From Axinella damicornis (lineage: Eukaryota > Porifera > Demospongiae > Axinellida > Axinellidae): DNA of 64,000 bases. Below the pieces are notes generated by a model. That model worked only from the letters and a program-made list of their open reading frames with translations. It had not been told where the DNA came from and ran no database searches. Shown here piece by piece: positions 1 to 11,005 of this stretch. Numbering within the stretch: position 1 is the first letter of the stretch; each line of letters opens with the position of its first letter. The DNA lies in contig OZ007511.1 in NCBI GenBank assembly GCA_963931865.1, positions 8,364,344 to 8,428,343 on the forward strand, read 5' to 3'. A program made the position numbers and the translations under genes.

Positions 1-54
1 ACTTTTAAAGACCAACGGCTGTTTCGGGTCAGTGAAGTAGTTTAGATACCAGCC

Positions 55-250
55 TAATGAACGGTCTCACCCAGTGAACGGTCTCACCTAGTGAATGATC
101 TCACCAGGTGAACCTAGTGAACCATCTCACCCAGTGAACGGTCTCACCCAGTGAACGGTCTCACCCAGTGAACGGTCTCACCCAGTGAACGGTCTCACCC
201 AGTGAACGGTCTCACCCAGTGAACGGTCTCACCCAATGAACGGTCTCGGG
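55..250. repeat. 17-bp minisatellite (block A, copy 1)
   Basis: About a dozen tandem copies of a 17-base unit, core GTGAACGGTCTCACCCA, with occasional variants such as CTAGTGAATGATCTCACC. The same array, much longer, occurs at 26,160-26,690 in the second copy of the block. Confidence 0.95.
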
Positions 251-1954
251 TGAATGTGGACCCAGTAATGTACCATGAACTGGTATTCTTAAAGAAGCAG
301 AGATATCATATAAATTCTTATGGGCAGGGTTATCAGCATTAGGTTCAACAATTGTCACGTAGGAAGCTACGCACTCTAAATCGATCTGGTCTGTCGAGAG
401 CAAGAGTAGGTACATTATACGTACAAAAGATGTCGCATACCCAACTGCTCAATTTGTCAGACCCACCCTCCTTTTCCATATTCACTTTGCTCGAGTGCTG
501 GGGGGTCTTAGTCTTGGAGCCAGACTCCCAACCCAAAAGGGGAGGGGGGTTCTGGTACAGTTACATACATAGCAATTTGCAGCCCATGGAGTTGTGGTGG
601 CATGAATCTGATTGGTTGTGTTATGGCACTTCACAGGTGGCTAAGTGTGGAGACAGGGATAGTAACTCATCAATTATTCATCAAGCAACTCCTTGACATA
701 TCACCTTTAATTGGCACTTAGGAATCCTCATGCCAGCTGTAGCCCATAATGGCTTTCTGTAGGCAACTGACTCCCCCTCCTCCTTTGGGTATGGTACCGA
801 GACTAGGGGGGTCTGGGATTGAGACTAGAATGACCCATAGCCATTATAGAGGATCTTGGTCTGTCTGCGCAAAACCAGGATATCATTAACTTTAATAGTT
901 AAAAAAATATTAATGTAATTGACATCACATACCAATCAAATCATGAACATGCTGTAAACTCCGCCGGGGAGAGGAGGGGGGTCTGGACCAAGAGTCATGT
1001 ATTAGATGTCATTTGAGGACAACCCATCATTACCGTGTGCCCATCCAGCTCTATGCACATGGTGTGGCTTGCATTCAAGACTATAGCTATGGTACACGTA
1101 AGTCGAAGTCGACATCAGACTCTCGCTTGCTCGTGCACGACTTTTAGGCCTCATCACATCAAACCATACATAATTTATGTACAGTCTATGCGGCAGCCTC
1201 CTTCCCATGCCCTGCCAGGCTTTTCGTCCCTTGCAGTACAGAAATGCAGCCACAAGAGACGAAAAGCTGGGCGGGGCCTGGGAACGAGACTAGAATCTAT
1301 GATCAAAGGAAGGATCACATCCTGCAGAACTATTTAATAATTGGCTAGTCAAGTAGATCTAAACTCAGCAGGAACAGCCCTGAGCCTTTCCAACGGTAGT
1401 ACCTGTCTTCCTGGGGCACGAACTTGGGCGGGTTGTTCTGAAGAAATTCCGTCTCCCCAACTAGCTTGGACAGCAGACTCACATCACACTGCGAAAAGAC
1501 ATCTCGCCATTGCTGTGAGTGTTGACGTCACTGGACACTAATAATCTGTTTCGGTTTTCGAGGTTCCCAGACCGCCTGTGGAAAGAACCGGAGTCAGGAT
1601 CGTGGCAGCTCAGGCACTTTAATGATATTCATGAGGCTGTGGCCAGAAACATGAAAATCCATGGATTATAGCATCAGCCGGTGTCAATTATAATCTGAGA
1701 ATGAACTTGGTTTGACGTGTCAACGGTATGTAGTCCAAAGCCTGCAACTAATAGTGAACGGCTGCTAACGATATTCATGACTCATTTAATGATATTCATA
1801 ATGGCCTTGGCCAGTATAAGTCAGTGCAGGGCTAGCTATACACAGGCTTACTGCTCAGTTTTGACTTAGCCTGTCACTGAGCTACTTCGAGAGTTCAGCA
1901 GCACATAGCTATCAGGCTTCATAGCCACTCATTAACTATAGTCTCGTTCTCACT

Positions 1955-2052
1955 TGCAATACCTAAACAACCCCAGCAAAGATCGCTTGCAGTATCTGCA
2001 AGGCCAAGCAATCTTCGCTGGGGTTGATTGAGTCTGGGGAACGATACTGGTC
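1955..2052. mobile_element. Short foldback MITE
   Basis: Imperfect inverted repeat built around CAACCCCAGC / GCTGGGGTTG. Orthologous copies lie at 28,430-28,515 and 41,895-41,990, so it predates the block-A duplications. It belongs to the many short foldbacks with ends like TAGTCTCGTTC / GAACGA(G)ACTA in this window. Confidence 0.6.
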
Positions 2053-2330
2053 ATGCATTAAGCGTGTCCACTGTGTCCACTGCTGCTGGTCTCCCTGGGA
2101 GTCCTGTTAAACTGTACGCTATAGTTGGACGCTCCTTCGCGCTGATTCATGTGATTATATAGAAACAAATACCACGCTTGATAGCAGGAGCTGATGATCA
2201 GCACCGCAAAGCGCCCCGTTATATTGATAGTAAACAGCTTAAAAAATAATCATCGGGTACAAACTTTACAAAGCTCATGAATGTGGTTTTGCTGATGAGG
2301 TATACATGTAGCTGAACAGAACAAAGGTTC

Positions 2331-3359
2331 TCAGTGCTTATGACAGTTTCGGATGTGCCTCTTGAGGTATATGGGTGTTGCAAAACTCTTACTGCAGAAT
2401 TCACAGTTGTGGGGAATCTGTTGGTGAATCCTGTAATGCTCAGGAAGATAATCTTTCCTGACGGTCCTTCCACACCACTCGCACATGCATTTCGGGGGGC
2501 CGGAATGAGATGACTCCATGTGACCTTGCAGAGCCAATTCAGTAGGAAACCACTTCAAACAATCTCTACAGCTAAACGTTAGCTTCTCTAATTGGTCAGG
2601 GTGGTACTCTGATGTATGATCTTGAAGAGTATCAGCGTAGCGGAAGACCTTATCACAGAACTGACATTTGTGAGACTTTCGATGGGACTTTCGATGGCTT
2701 GTAAGACCAGCTGCAGATTTGCAAGCCTTAGAACAATGTTCACATACATACTCTGTTGATGATGATTTTTCAAGCTCTGATGACTTCTCTTGGTCTGGGT
2801 TACACAGGAACGGTTTTTCTCCTGTGTGGACTCTCTGGTGTCTCTTCAAATTTCCACGTTGGTTGAACCTCTTGGGACAGAACTCACACAGGAATGGTTT
2901 CTCTCCTGTGTGGACTCTCTGGTGTCTATTCAGATCTCCACGGTTGTTGAACCTCTTGGGACAGAACTCACACAGGAATGGTTTCTCTCCTGTGTGGACT
3001 CTCTGGTGTCTATTCAGATCTCCACGGTTGTTGAACCTCTTGGGGCAGAACTCACACAGGAATGGTTTCTCTCCTGTGTGTATCCTAAGGTGACGTCTAA
3101 GATCACCAGAATGTCCAAATGACTTTGAGCAACATGTACACTTGTATGGCTTCTCTCCTGTGTGGACTGTCTGGTGTAATTTCAGATTCGCACGTCGATT
3201 GAACCTCTTGGGGCAGAAATCGCACACGAATGGTTTCTCTCCTGTGTGTATCCTAAGGTGACGTCTAAGATAACTAGGATATCCAAATGACTTTGAGCAA
3301 TATGTACACTTCAAAGCGTGTGCCTTAGATCTAGCATGTGTTCCTGAATGCCTCTTCAT
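2331..3359 (-). CDS. C2H2 zinc-finger protein, cluster copy 1
   Basis: Probable nuclear DNA-binding protein. From the first ATG (MKRHSGTH) it has six tandem fingers joined by TGEKP linkers, then a degenerate finger (LCNPDQE) and a Ser-rich spacer, then five divergent fingers that are constant across the cluster. Helix residues -1,2,3,6 of the array read YSYR, RANL, HGDR, NGDR, NGDR, QGNR. Two adjacent fingers (NGDR) are the same protein sequence, so one is a recent duplicate. The start is uncertain: the open frame continues upstream through the second half of another finger whose Cys pair lies in a different frame, so either translation starts at this ATG or an upstream exon is spliced in. 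No KRAB, SCAN, BTB or SET domain is visible. Lies in block A. Confidence 0.85.
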   Translation of the reverse strand: MKRHSGTHARSKAHALKCTYCSKSFGYPSYLRRHLRIHTGEKPFVCDFCPKRFNRRANLKLHQTVHTGEKPYKCTCCSKSFGHSGDLRRHLRIHTGEKPFLCEFCPKRFNNRGDLNRHQRVHTGEKPFLCEFCPKRFNNRGDLNRHQRVHTGEKPFLCEFCPKRFNQRGNLKRHQRVHTGEKPFLCNPDQEKSSELEKSSSTEYVCEHCSKACKSAAGLTSHRKSHRKSHKCQFCDKVFRYADTLQDHTSEYHPDQLEKLTFSCRDCLKWFPTELALQGHMESSHSGPPKCMCEWCGRTVRKDYLPEHYRIHQQIPHNCEFCSKSFATPIYLKRHIRNCHKH

Positions 3360-3383
3360 TGTCGGTACACCAGCAAACCACAC

Positions 3384-5230
3384 CCACAGTATTCACATTC
3401 AGTCAGCGTTTCTCCTTCTGATTTCTCAGCAGCTGATCGATCGTAACTACATCGGTGATTCCAATGGGTTCTCCAGTTTCATGGGTTTCTGATTGCTTAA
3501 TAAAAGACTTTGTTTCTGATCAGTAGTGAATGAACAATCTTCTCTGTCGCTTCTCTTGTTTCACTGGTATCTTCTTTGAGACAACCTCTTGGTGCTGCAG
3601 CCTATACACAGTACAGAACTGCAAGTGACTGGATTGACATGCACATAAGGAGTACATGCTGCTGTGGTCACACAGGAATCAATAATAGCTACGTGTCCAC
3701 TGCCAATTACTTGATGCATGGATACATTTCCTACTTGAATTTCAACAGCCTCATTCCCAGGGCCATCCCATATTAAGGCGTAGTTGGTTGAACAATACGT
3801 GATGAAATCTTTCGTCATTTGCCAATTATGTCTGTCAGCTCATGTGAGGAAAGATACCAGGCTCTCCGCGCTTTTCCGGACTGCAAACAACGAAAAGCTG
3901 GGTGGGGGACGGGGGTCAAGGCTAAGGCAGATCATGTTTCTTTGGCATTCCCTGTGCTTGGCGTTTTTTTCCCAATAAATCACCCCTAGCAAAGCATCTA
4001 TGCCCGAGAGAGATCAAGAAAAATTTGACCTCGCGGTAATCAAAAGAGTTATGACATCATTTCCGCATGCAATGATGAGCATTATGGCCATGTTAGACAC
4101 ATATACTTTAGCCACTAGTTGTAGGCTGTTTGGAAGTGTGTAAAGTGTAGTAGCCCTCACCATCATTCACTGCCCGGTCCCACCCCGTTGTAATTGTAAA
4201 TTTTGTTGATTACATTTTTCGAGTAATGGTAATTGTAATGGTAATTAGACATAAAACTCAATGTAATTGGTAATTGTAATTGATTTTGTTGTTACACTGG
4301 TAGGAGAAAAATTGTGCCGCGTAATGTAATGTATTCTAAACTAAAATAAACGTTTGACTACTTCGGAATGGCCTACAAAGATTCTAACTACACCGTCGTG
4401 ATCGCTATGATGCAGTGACACAAAATCAAAATAATTGTGTTGAAACTCACCTTGGTGGTAGAGATATGAACGCTTTTGTCTCCCCGTTGGCCGCCATTGC
4501 TCGAGCGCTCTCTGCGACTTCCGGTGGCAGTACCGTTCTTAGGAAAGGCACACGAAGATTCTGACCACACGGCCGTGATTGCTGTCGTTCACTGACGCCT
4601 ACATGCCGAAACTCACCGTGCTGGCGAAGTTGTGAGTGCTGTAATAATCTCTTGTCTTCCTTTTGGTCGCCATTGCTCGCGATCGACTGAGCGTGGTTGC
4701 CACGTGGCATGTGTGTTAATTGGAACGTACTGAATACTTAGCTTGCGCTATGGCAGGTTGCAACGCGGCTACTTTATTAATGGTACTTGAGAGTACTCTA
4801 AATAATTTCTGATCTTCCCTGTATATATATAGCTATCATGGTACTCACGTGATGTGTGATAATTGGAACGAACTGTCACATTTAGCTTGTGCTACCGTTT
4901 AACCGCGGCTACCAGGAGTGCGGTTGCCCCTCGTAATTAATTACAAATTACATTGCATGTAGTAGATGGCATGCATGATCATACTGTGAAAGGGCTGCTG
5001 TAAAACGCGAATACGGAATAGCGGAATAACGCAATAACGGAATAACTTTTTATTGACCGGAAATGAAATTTTGAAAATATGCTTTGTTCTTTGCTGACAC
5101 GGCATGTGTACTAATAGTATCATGCATGCATGATCGAGGGATCCAGGAGCTGTGCTGCGAGATCGAGCCACTGCTAGCTGTATCTGGAGGAGCTGCGAAT
5201 ACCGAGGCCCCCGCCTTCCCTATCCACTCT
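3384..5230. other. Upstream and intergenic region, no gene seen
   Basis: About 150 bases next to the zinc-finger gene are conserved in all paralogs and may hold 5' exon sequence, but no frame is clean. Further on there is duplicated non-coding DNA, an AT-rich (G)TAATTGTAAT foldback-like patch at 4,195-4,315, and sequence shared with 30,950-31,435. Confidence 0.5.
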
Positions 5231-5701
5231 CACGTTTGGTTGGGGGTTGGTGCACCTGACCAGTTGCAACATGAGTGGTACAGGTCGGCACCCTTCCTAG
5301 TCTCGGAACCAGACCCTTCGCACGGGGAGGAGGAAGGGTCCGGGCATGTGCCTACAATTGAGTTGTCCTCACGGAATGCAATTATTATGTGTGGTAATTA
5401 GTAATCAACTGCTATACCACACATACAATCACAGTCGACCTGCTTGTTGCTTTTGTCGACTTTTGTCAGACACTTGTGGGTAACGCAGTACAGCACAGTG
5501 ATTTGCAGTGCCTAGTCACTTGAGACACGGAAACCCAGCGAAAAATCATTTCCCTGACGTGATTCGCAATCAACGCTTCGGATTCGTTACATCAACATTC
5601 GGACCTGGGGACAACTCAAATGTAAGATGGTGCCCAGACCCTTCCTCCTCCCCATGCGATGGGTCTGGTTCCGAGACTACACCCGTCCTACCACTACCAC
5701 T
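5231..5701. repeat. Dispersed repeat R1, 5' part
   Basis: Part of a roughly 550-700 bp repeat also seen at 15,890-16,470, 44,515-44,900, 45,130-45,480 (inverted), 54,165-54,750 and 62,130-62,730. Landmarks are CACGGGGAGGAGGAAGGGTC, the CAGTCGACCTGCTTG core and ATCATTTCCCTGA. Here the repeat is split: it resumes at 7,781 after a transposon insertion. Confidence 0.8.
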
Positions 5702-6074
5702 AGTCTAACAAGCTAGCCCTTCGCTTTCTCCAACGCGCGATTGCTTTCAGTATGCGCGCGCGGAGAAGTAAGGTCTAGAAACTTTGGACCACTTTACTCG
5801 GTACGAAAGAATGCAATAAAGCTTACATCACGTCCGCGTACGTCATAATATTCCAATTAGTGCAACTGCAGTCAGTTGATTCAGGCCCGCTAACCTAGTT
5901 GGCTGTTTGTACTTCTGTCTGTTTGGTCGTTGTGTAGGAGAACAGCAATCGCAGGCAACTTCAGACAGTCCTCAACGCTTGTACCGAGCGATTTGAAAGA
6001 TCACCACGTGACAGCTGCAATCTGATTGGCTCTACCCGATTTCGAGTAGAGCCCAAGCAAAGTGGTCCAAAGTT

Positions 6075-7694
6075 GGGGTCGGTGCATAAGCTGGACTCTG
6101 GACTGTGGACTGGACCATGGACTGGACCATGGACTGGACCATGGACTGGAATATGGACTGGAATATGGACTGTATACAGACAGCAAACATCACCAAAGCT
6201 ATGAAAGGTTGTCTCACGGTCTGTCTCAGCTTCCTAGCCTGTTGCAGCATCGTCTCCACGATTTCCGAGAGGTCAGAGGTGTCGTGCATATTTAATGAGC
6301 TGCAACAATGAGTTTGAAATATAGTCATGGATGACCCAGAGCTAGAGCCGGCCAGAATGCACTCTCCAATTCTCGTGAGACTATAGCTGCCAGCGCGTGC
6401 GATCAGCTGCTATAGCCTCGTGCTTAGTACGTCTGGGAACGAGGCTACTGCCAGCTTAGTCTCGTCCCCAGACTGTATCGGTAGTAGCGCTGCTTAAACG
6501 AGTGGTGTGGGTGTTCAACCTTTTGTTCTCACATGACACCCTGACAAGTTTGCAGTAAAGAACAAGTGAATTATAAAGTGGGGCAACTGGAGCTGCTACA
6601 AACCACACGGAATGACAGTTCAGAGTCTCACCATTTACAAGCAGAAATGTTACAGAATGTGGACACTGGTCATGAGTACAAAGTACATCAACATAATGGT
6701 ACTAAGTTCACAGAGCCTCTACACATGTACGAAAATGACAATCCAGTGGACAATTGTGCCCGGTAGGTACAAACGGCACAAAATCAACAGTTCACAGAGC
6801 CTCTGTGTGGGCAAAAATGTACAAAAAAGTGATCGACAGAAAGTCACTGGACAATCATGCCTGGTGCAAACTTACACAGGTCTTTCAAGCACAAATAGCC
6901 ACATGTGCAAAAGGTGGTAGATAACTTAGTGATGTAGTGTCACCCCAAAAACAAGGCGAAGGTACTCAGTGTGGACGGTATTCAATGTCTGTCTGATGTC
7001 ATCAGGAACAACGAGACTGGCAGGAACAAAGCCTGGTGAGACAGCTCGAATGCACGACAGATTGAGATGATAGTGGGCAGGTTGTTCCCGTTGAGGGATC
7101 CGAAGAAACCCAGCAGCGTCCCTGAACGTGCGACATTCTGTACGTGCAGTGCATACATCAAAGGGTGGGGCTGGAATGCCCCCATTGGAATCTCTCAGGA
7201 AACCTTTACATCCTTGACATTTGCGAATATTACCTTCTATAAACCTAACGTAGAAAGGGTTGGTGTTAGGAACCGATGTACTAGAAGGTGACAGGACTTG
7301 CGGCTGAATGTTCAAGGGAGAAGTGTAGATTCCACCAGGGGCAACAGAAGTGACTGGTGGGGGTACTGGTGGGGGTAAGAAAGAGCTAACACACTGGAAA
7401 TTGCTGCTGCTACGACCATAAGCCTGAATGTTTACGTGAGAAGCATACATTCCGCCAGGAGCACCAGATGCGACTGTTGGGAGCGAGGGAGAGCCATCAC
7501 TCTGGGAGCGGTGCATTCCGCCAGGAGCACCAGATGAGACTGTTGGGAGCGAGGGAGAGCCAGCACTCTGGGAGCGGTGCATTCCACCAATAGAACGAGT
7601 CCATGAAGCAGTCCATATTCCAGTCCATATTCCAGTCCATAGTCCAGTCCATGGTCCAGTCCACAGTCCAGAGTCCAGCTTATGCACCGACCCC
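6075..7694. mobile_element. Element with ~95-bp inverted ends made of 12-bp repeats
   Basis: Left end 6,075-6,172 and right end 7,603-7,694 are inverted copies. Both open with GGGGTCGGTGCATAAGCTGG and continue as tandem 12-mers of the type ATGGACTGGACC. CAAAG flanks both ends and may be a target duplication. The interior holds the minus-strand gene at 6,926-7,687. Confidence 0.75.
6926..7687 (-). CDS. Transposon-associated protein with C-terminal cysteine domain
   Basis: 253 codons. Residues 1-35 are WTG repeats encoded by the inverted end and may not be genuine protein. Two 22-residue repeats follow (GGMHRSQS...TVxSGAP), then a Pro/Ser-rich low-complexity part. From about residue 140 comes a compact C-terminal domain beginning NPFYVRFI, with a CQGCKG motif, further Cys/His residues and the segment FVPASLVVPDDIR. 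I recognise this domain type from uncharacterised, repeat-associated proteins in corals and sponges, but I do not know its function. Its position inside inverted ends supports a mobile-element origin. It is probably only the 3' part of a longer ancestral transposon gene. Confidence 0.5.
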   Translation of the reverse strand: MHKLDSGLWTGPWTGLWTGIWTGIWTASWTRSIGGMHRSQSAGSPSLPTVSSGAPGGMHRSQSDGSPSLPTVASGAPGGMYASHVNIQAYGRSSSNFQCVSSFLPPPVPPPVTSVAPGGIYTSPLNIQPQVLSPSSTSVPNTNPFYVRFIEGNIRKCQGCKGFLRDSNGGIPAPPFDVCTARTECRTFRDAAGFLRIPQREQPAHYHLNLSCIRAVSPGFVPASLVVPDDIRQTLNTVHTEYLRLVFGVTLHH

Positions 7695-7780
7695 CAAAGG
7701 GTCTAGACCCTCTTTTTCCCCGTGCGGTCACGTGAGTCGATCCGTGCTGGGGAAAATTCGAGGGGCTAGCCCGCTAGACT

Positions 7781-7960
7781 ACCACTACCACTATAACGAG
7801 AGTACACAAAGTAGAGGAGTCCCGGACTGCTACATAGTTATATCACGTTCCTGGAATGGGTTACTTACCCAATTAGATTCCAAATGCACTATCACTTTCC
7901 AGAACTTGTTCCAGCCGGTAGCCACGAAAATCCAAGCACGTGTACGTTAGACTGACGTCA
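7781..7960. repeat. Dispersed repeat R1, 3' part
   Basis: Continues R1 after the insertion, with CTACCACTACCACTATAACG, then GGGTTACTTACCCAATTAG and CCAGAACTTGTTCCAGCC, as in the uninterrupted copies. 7,961-8,280 is unique-looking sequence with no gene seen. Confidence 0.75.
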
Positions 7961-8280
7961 TGTAACGTCAACGTCTGTAGCGTGCACCATGCATGAACCA
8001 ATTAATGGCCAATCATAGAATCTGATAGGACACGTCGAAATATATACTGTACTTTGCATGTTCGGCGCTATGCAAACGTGCGGTTGTGCTAATTCAATAA
8101 CACTGTTAGTAATTTTGGCGGTAAAGTGTACTTGCAGTGATTCTACAGCTTTCATAGCCTAATCATAGGAAGCCATGTTTTCATGCTTTACTAGAAGCTC
8201 AGATTATTAGCAACCACATCCGTTTTCATAGCGCACTTTTACCGTTTCAAAGAATTACCTGCAAAGTACAGTACCGCTGA

Positions 8281-9590
8281 CGCTGTGCAATGGTGCTGGA
8301 CGTCCGGACCCAGGGAGTCAGAGACGCGGACCGTGAGGGAGTCAGGGACGCGATCAGGGCCAGAAATGAAGCATGAGTGTCCCAAAAGGTTTGAAGAACG
8401 ATCAACAAGGAAGCTATTGATTTGGGTTAATGATCAGACAAGGCTAGACACTCCTATGACGGAAAGGGCACACATAATATAGAGTGCTGCAAGGTATAGC
8501 TAGTAGGAGTTTAGCACTGAACGGTTTAAACTGTACAAAGAGTGTAGCCACACCCCATGACTGATTTTGTGCGTAGACGTCATGACCACACCAACCTGAT
8601 TCCATGTACTGAAAAGGAGAATGGGTGAAGTGGAACTACATCAGATGTACTTCTATATATAATATTATAGCTATGTGGACAGTCTGCATGTGCCTAGCCT
8701 AGCTGTAGTTTAGCCTCGCTCCCAGGCCTACCCCGTTGTTTCTGCTCTTCGGTTTGCGTTGACGGATGAGTTTAGAACGGCATGGCGATCTTCGCCGCTC
8801 TTCCACATCCATGTATTATTGTCAACGCAAACCGAAGAACAGAAAGGCTTGGGAATGAGGCTAGCTGTAGCTAGGCTATAGGCACATGCACTCACAGTCA
8901 ATGAGTTTCCAAATCTATGCAAAATTAATAGGCGATTTGAGTCCCACCTCCAGTGTTTGATCACTTGCAGTGTGCATGCAATTATGGAGGGGGAGATCTG
9001 CACGGTCATGTGCAGTCACATCAAGTATAGACGCACACAGGGGGCCGCAGTCCTACTGCAGTAATTCATGTTTTTGTGTCGACTCGTCCCTGGCATTGTG
9101 AACAATGAATGGTGTTGCTTTCTGCAGTTCATGGATAGTCTAGTGCATGCCAAACGTGTTTGACTGCTGAATTGATCAAAGACTGGAGGTGGGAATGGCC
9201 TAGGAATGAGGCTATAGGCTAGGTACATGATAAATTGACAAGCCATTTCTAAAATGTTCCACCCACAGATATATAGCTCTCAGTTATTCTGGAAAAGAAA
9301 GAGAGAGGAAGCGCAGTTGACACTCCTTTTACCTTGGTGCATGAAACAGTTTGATTGCCACACTTCTGCAAGGCTAAGAAATGCAAGGACTCTGATCATG
9401 AGCTGGTGAACAAGGGACAAGGAAAGTTTGGCACACAGTGCTATACACTCTACCCCTGACTGCATCAATGGAAGAGACACACTGGGCATTTCCTGTGGAA
9501 GTTATGGAGCTTGCTGGAATTGGCATGTCTACAGACTACAGACAGTGTATACCTGTACTTGCTAGTAACTTTAGGTGCAAGAAGCCCTCT
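8281..9590. repeat. Block B flank, copy 1
   Basis: Matches 16,541-17,760, 54,850-57,130 and, inverted, the 48,942-50,519 spacer. It includes AGGGAGTCAGGGACGCG tandem-repeat remnants and a foldback around 8,715-8,870 with ends like AGCCTCGYTCCCAGGCC. No protein-coding gene seen. Confidence 0.75.
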
Positions 9591-9781
9591 TATATATACA
9601 AGTGCTGACCATTCGAATCACAAGAAATAATTATGCCATGATATTAATTTTGTTTCAAGAATGTAGTAGCTATAATATTCACAGCTGTCAGCATACCCCT
9701 GCATGCATGCATGGTTTCATAACTGCCAAGCCTACACAGCAACACAGCAAGCTCGTCAATCTGGGTGCATGGAGACTTGGA

Positions 9782-9888
9782 ACAAGTTGGTCCAGCAGGA
9801 AGTACATATAATATATGTACTTCCTGCTGGACCAACTTGTCAATTACCTATACTATAGTATATTATACTATAGTATAGGTAATTGACA
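9782..9888. repeat. Two adjacent near-perfect palindromes
   Basis: Positions 9,782-9,840 fold on themselves (arms start ACAAGTTGGTCCAGCAGGAA). The next 50 bases form a second palindrome (GTCAATTACCTATACTATAG...). The first has MITE-like arms (TTGGTCCAGCAGGAAGTACAT) that recur singly at 48,430, 51,195, 57,340 and 60,096. Confidence 0.85.
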
Positions 9889-10530
9889 TGCCATGCACTC
9901 AGTGGTGATGGCAGTATAACACATCGCTCTATACTTCCTGCCGGAACAATAACCGATTCGTTTTTGTATATAAGGCTGTGGTGTCAGCTACATGTAGCTG
10001 AGTGTAGAGTGCATGTTATTAGCTGCTGTCAACAGAAAAAACACGGGGTAGGCATGGGAATAGGCTATATCCTTTTCAATCACAAGATCAGCACATTGCA
10101 ATCTGTATGGCATGCAGCTAAAGTGCCTCCAGTACTAGTATGAGTGCTGTCTTGATCCTCCACAAATCCCAGAACTATAAAATTAATGTAGGAAGATATA
10201 TCACGTATACGTTGAATTATGTTAACAAGGAAAGCAAACTGTGCTAATTATGCAAATCAGCATTGTGCACTAATTGTTCATCCGAAGAGATTGAACTCTA
10301 CGAAAGCTCACAGGGAAGCACACTTTCATGACAGGAAGGCTGTGATAATTATTGTCAGACTCTTAATTTGTACTTATACATTACTTCGCTAATTGGCAAG
10401 CGCCGGAGTGCATCGAGCCGGCTTGATGCGCTGTTGGTGACCTATTAGATGATTTCAAATGTTTCCCACATGTAACAAATATTGCGAACATAAAATTATA
10501 AGTGTAACACATGCATGGGGAACGTCAGAC

Positions 10531-11005
10531 TTAACCCTTTAAGCCCCATTGACGTCTATAGATGTCATTTAGACCCTATGCACTTGTAGGGCTTCTCGTC
10601 TGTCCAAGAAGAGACCTCCGTGGGCATTTTTAATTTTAATGAGATTCATTGACCCGAGGGTTTTTGATTCTAATGATATTCATAGATCCCACACAGGGCC
10701 TCAAGAAAACATGCAAATTGGTGGTGTATAAGGTGTGCCATCAGTCAGATCTGGTCCAAGTTTAGGGAAATGCTGGGCGAAAATCCGACTGACATCCACC
10801 TTTGACCTCCGATTGCTGGGCTTGTGGGGGTCATGAATATCATTAACGGTATTGCCAGAGGGGTCTTTCCATGTGTGCGGGCCCCACCAAGTTTGGCCGC
10901 TGAGGAGCGAATGCTGCGGGAGAGGAGTACCTACGAAAGCGGTGTGCGCTGAATGCATGAAAATGTGTTGTCTTGGTGGGAAGAATTCTGTGTTTAAAGG
11001 GTTAA
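10531..11005. mobile_element. piggyBac-like non-autonomous element
   Basis: The element is flanked by TTAA on both sides (10,531-10,534 and 11,002-11,005) and its ends read CCCTTTAA... and ...TTTAAAGGG, the piggyBac signature. Paralogous sequence near 51,946 and 47,695 has the flanks GTCAGACTTAA joined directly without the insert, which is an empty site. At about 470 bases it is too short for a transposase. An 85-codon minus-strand frame inside (10,701-10,958) is not recognised. Confidence 0.85.

Larger units (their letters stand above)
1..4930. repeat. Segmental duplication block A, copy 1
   Basis: This stretch matches 26,111-31,435 almost throughout, including the minisatellite, the 3' flank of the zinc-finger gene, the gene itself and its upstream region. 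It also matches 40,972-43,690 in part. The left edge is cut by the window start. Copy 1 carries about 500 extra bases near 3,780-4,280 that copy 3 lacks and that resemble 13,360-13,740 in block B. Between 251 and 2,330 I see no convincing gene, only duplicated non-coding sequence with short foldbacks. Confidence 0.85.
5702..7780. mobile_element. DNA transposon-like insertion splitting repeat R1
   Basis: R1 is interrupted at its CTACCACTACCACT tract, and the same tract reappears on the other side. The insert begins AGTCTAACAAGCTAGCCC and ends GGGCTAGCCCGCTAGACT, which are imperfect inverted ends. The exact target duplication is ambiguous because it falls in the microrepeat. A second element with long inverted ends lies inside (6,075-7,694). 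Confidence 0.65.

Noticed and set aside
6001..6328. Frames reading WTMDWTMDW, QSMVQSMVQ and YSSPWSSPW
   Set aside because: All three are readings of the 12-bp repeats in the inverted end of a mobile element.
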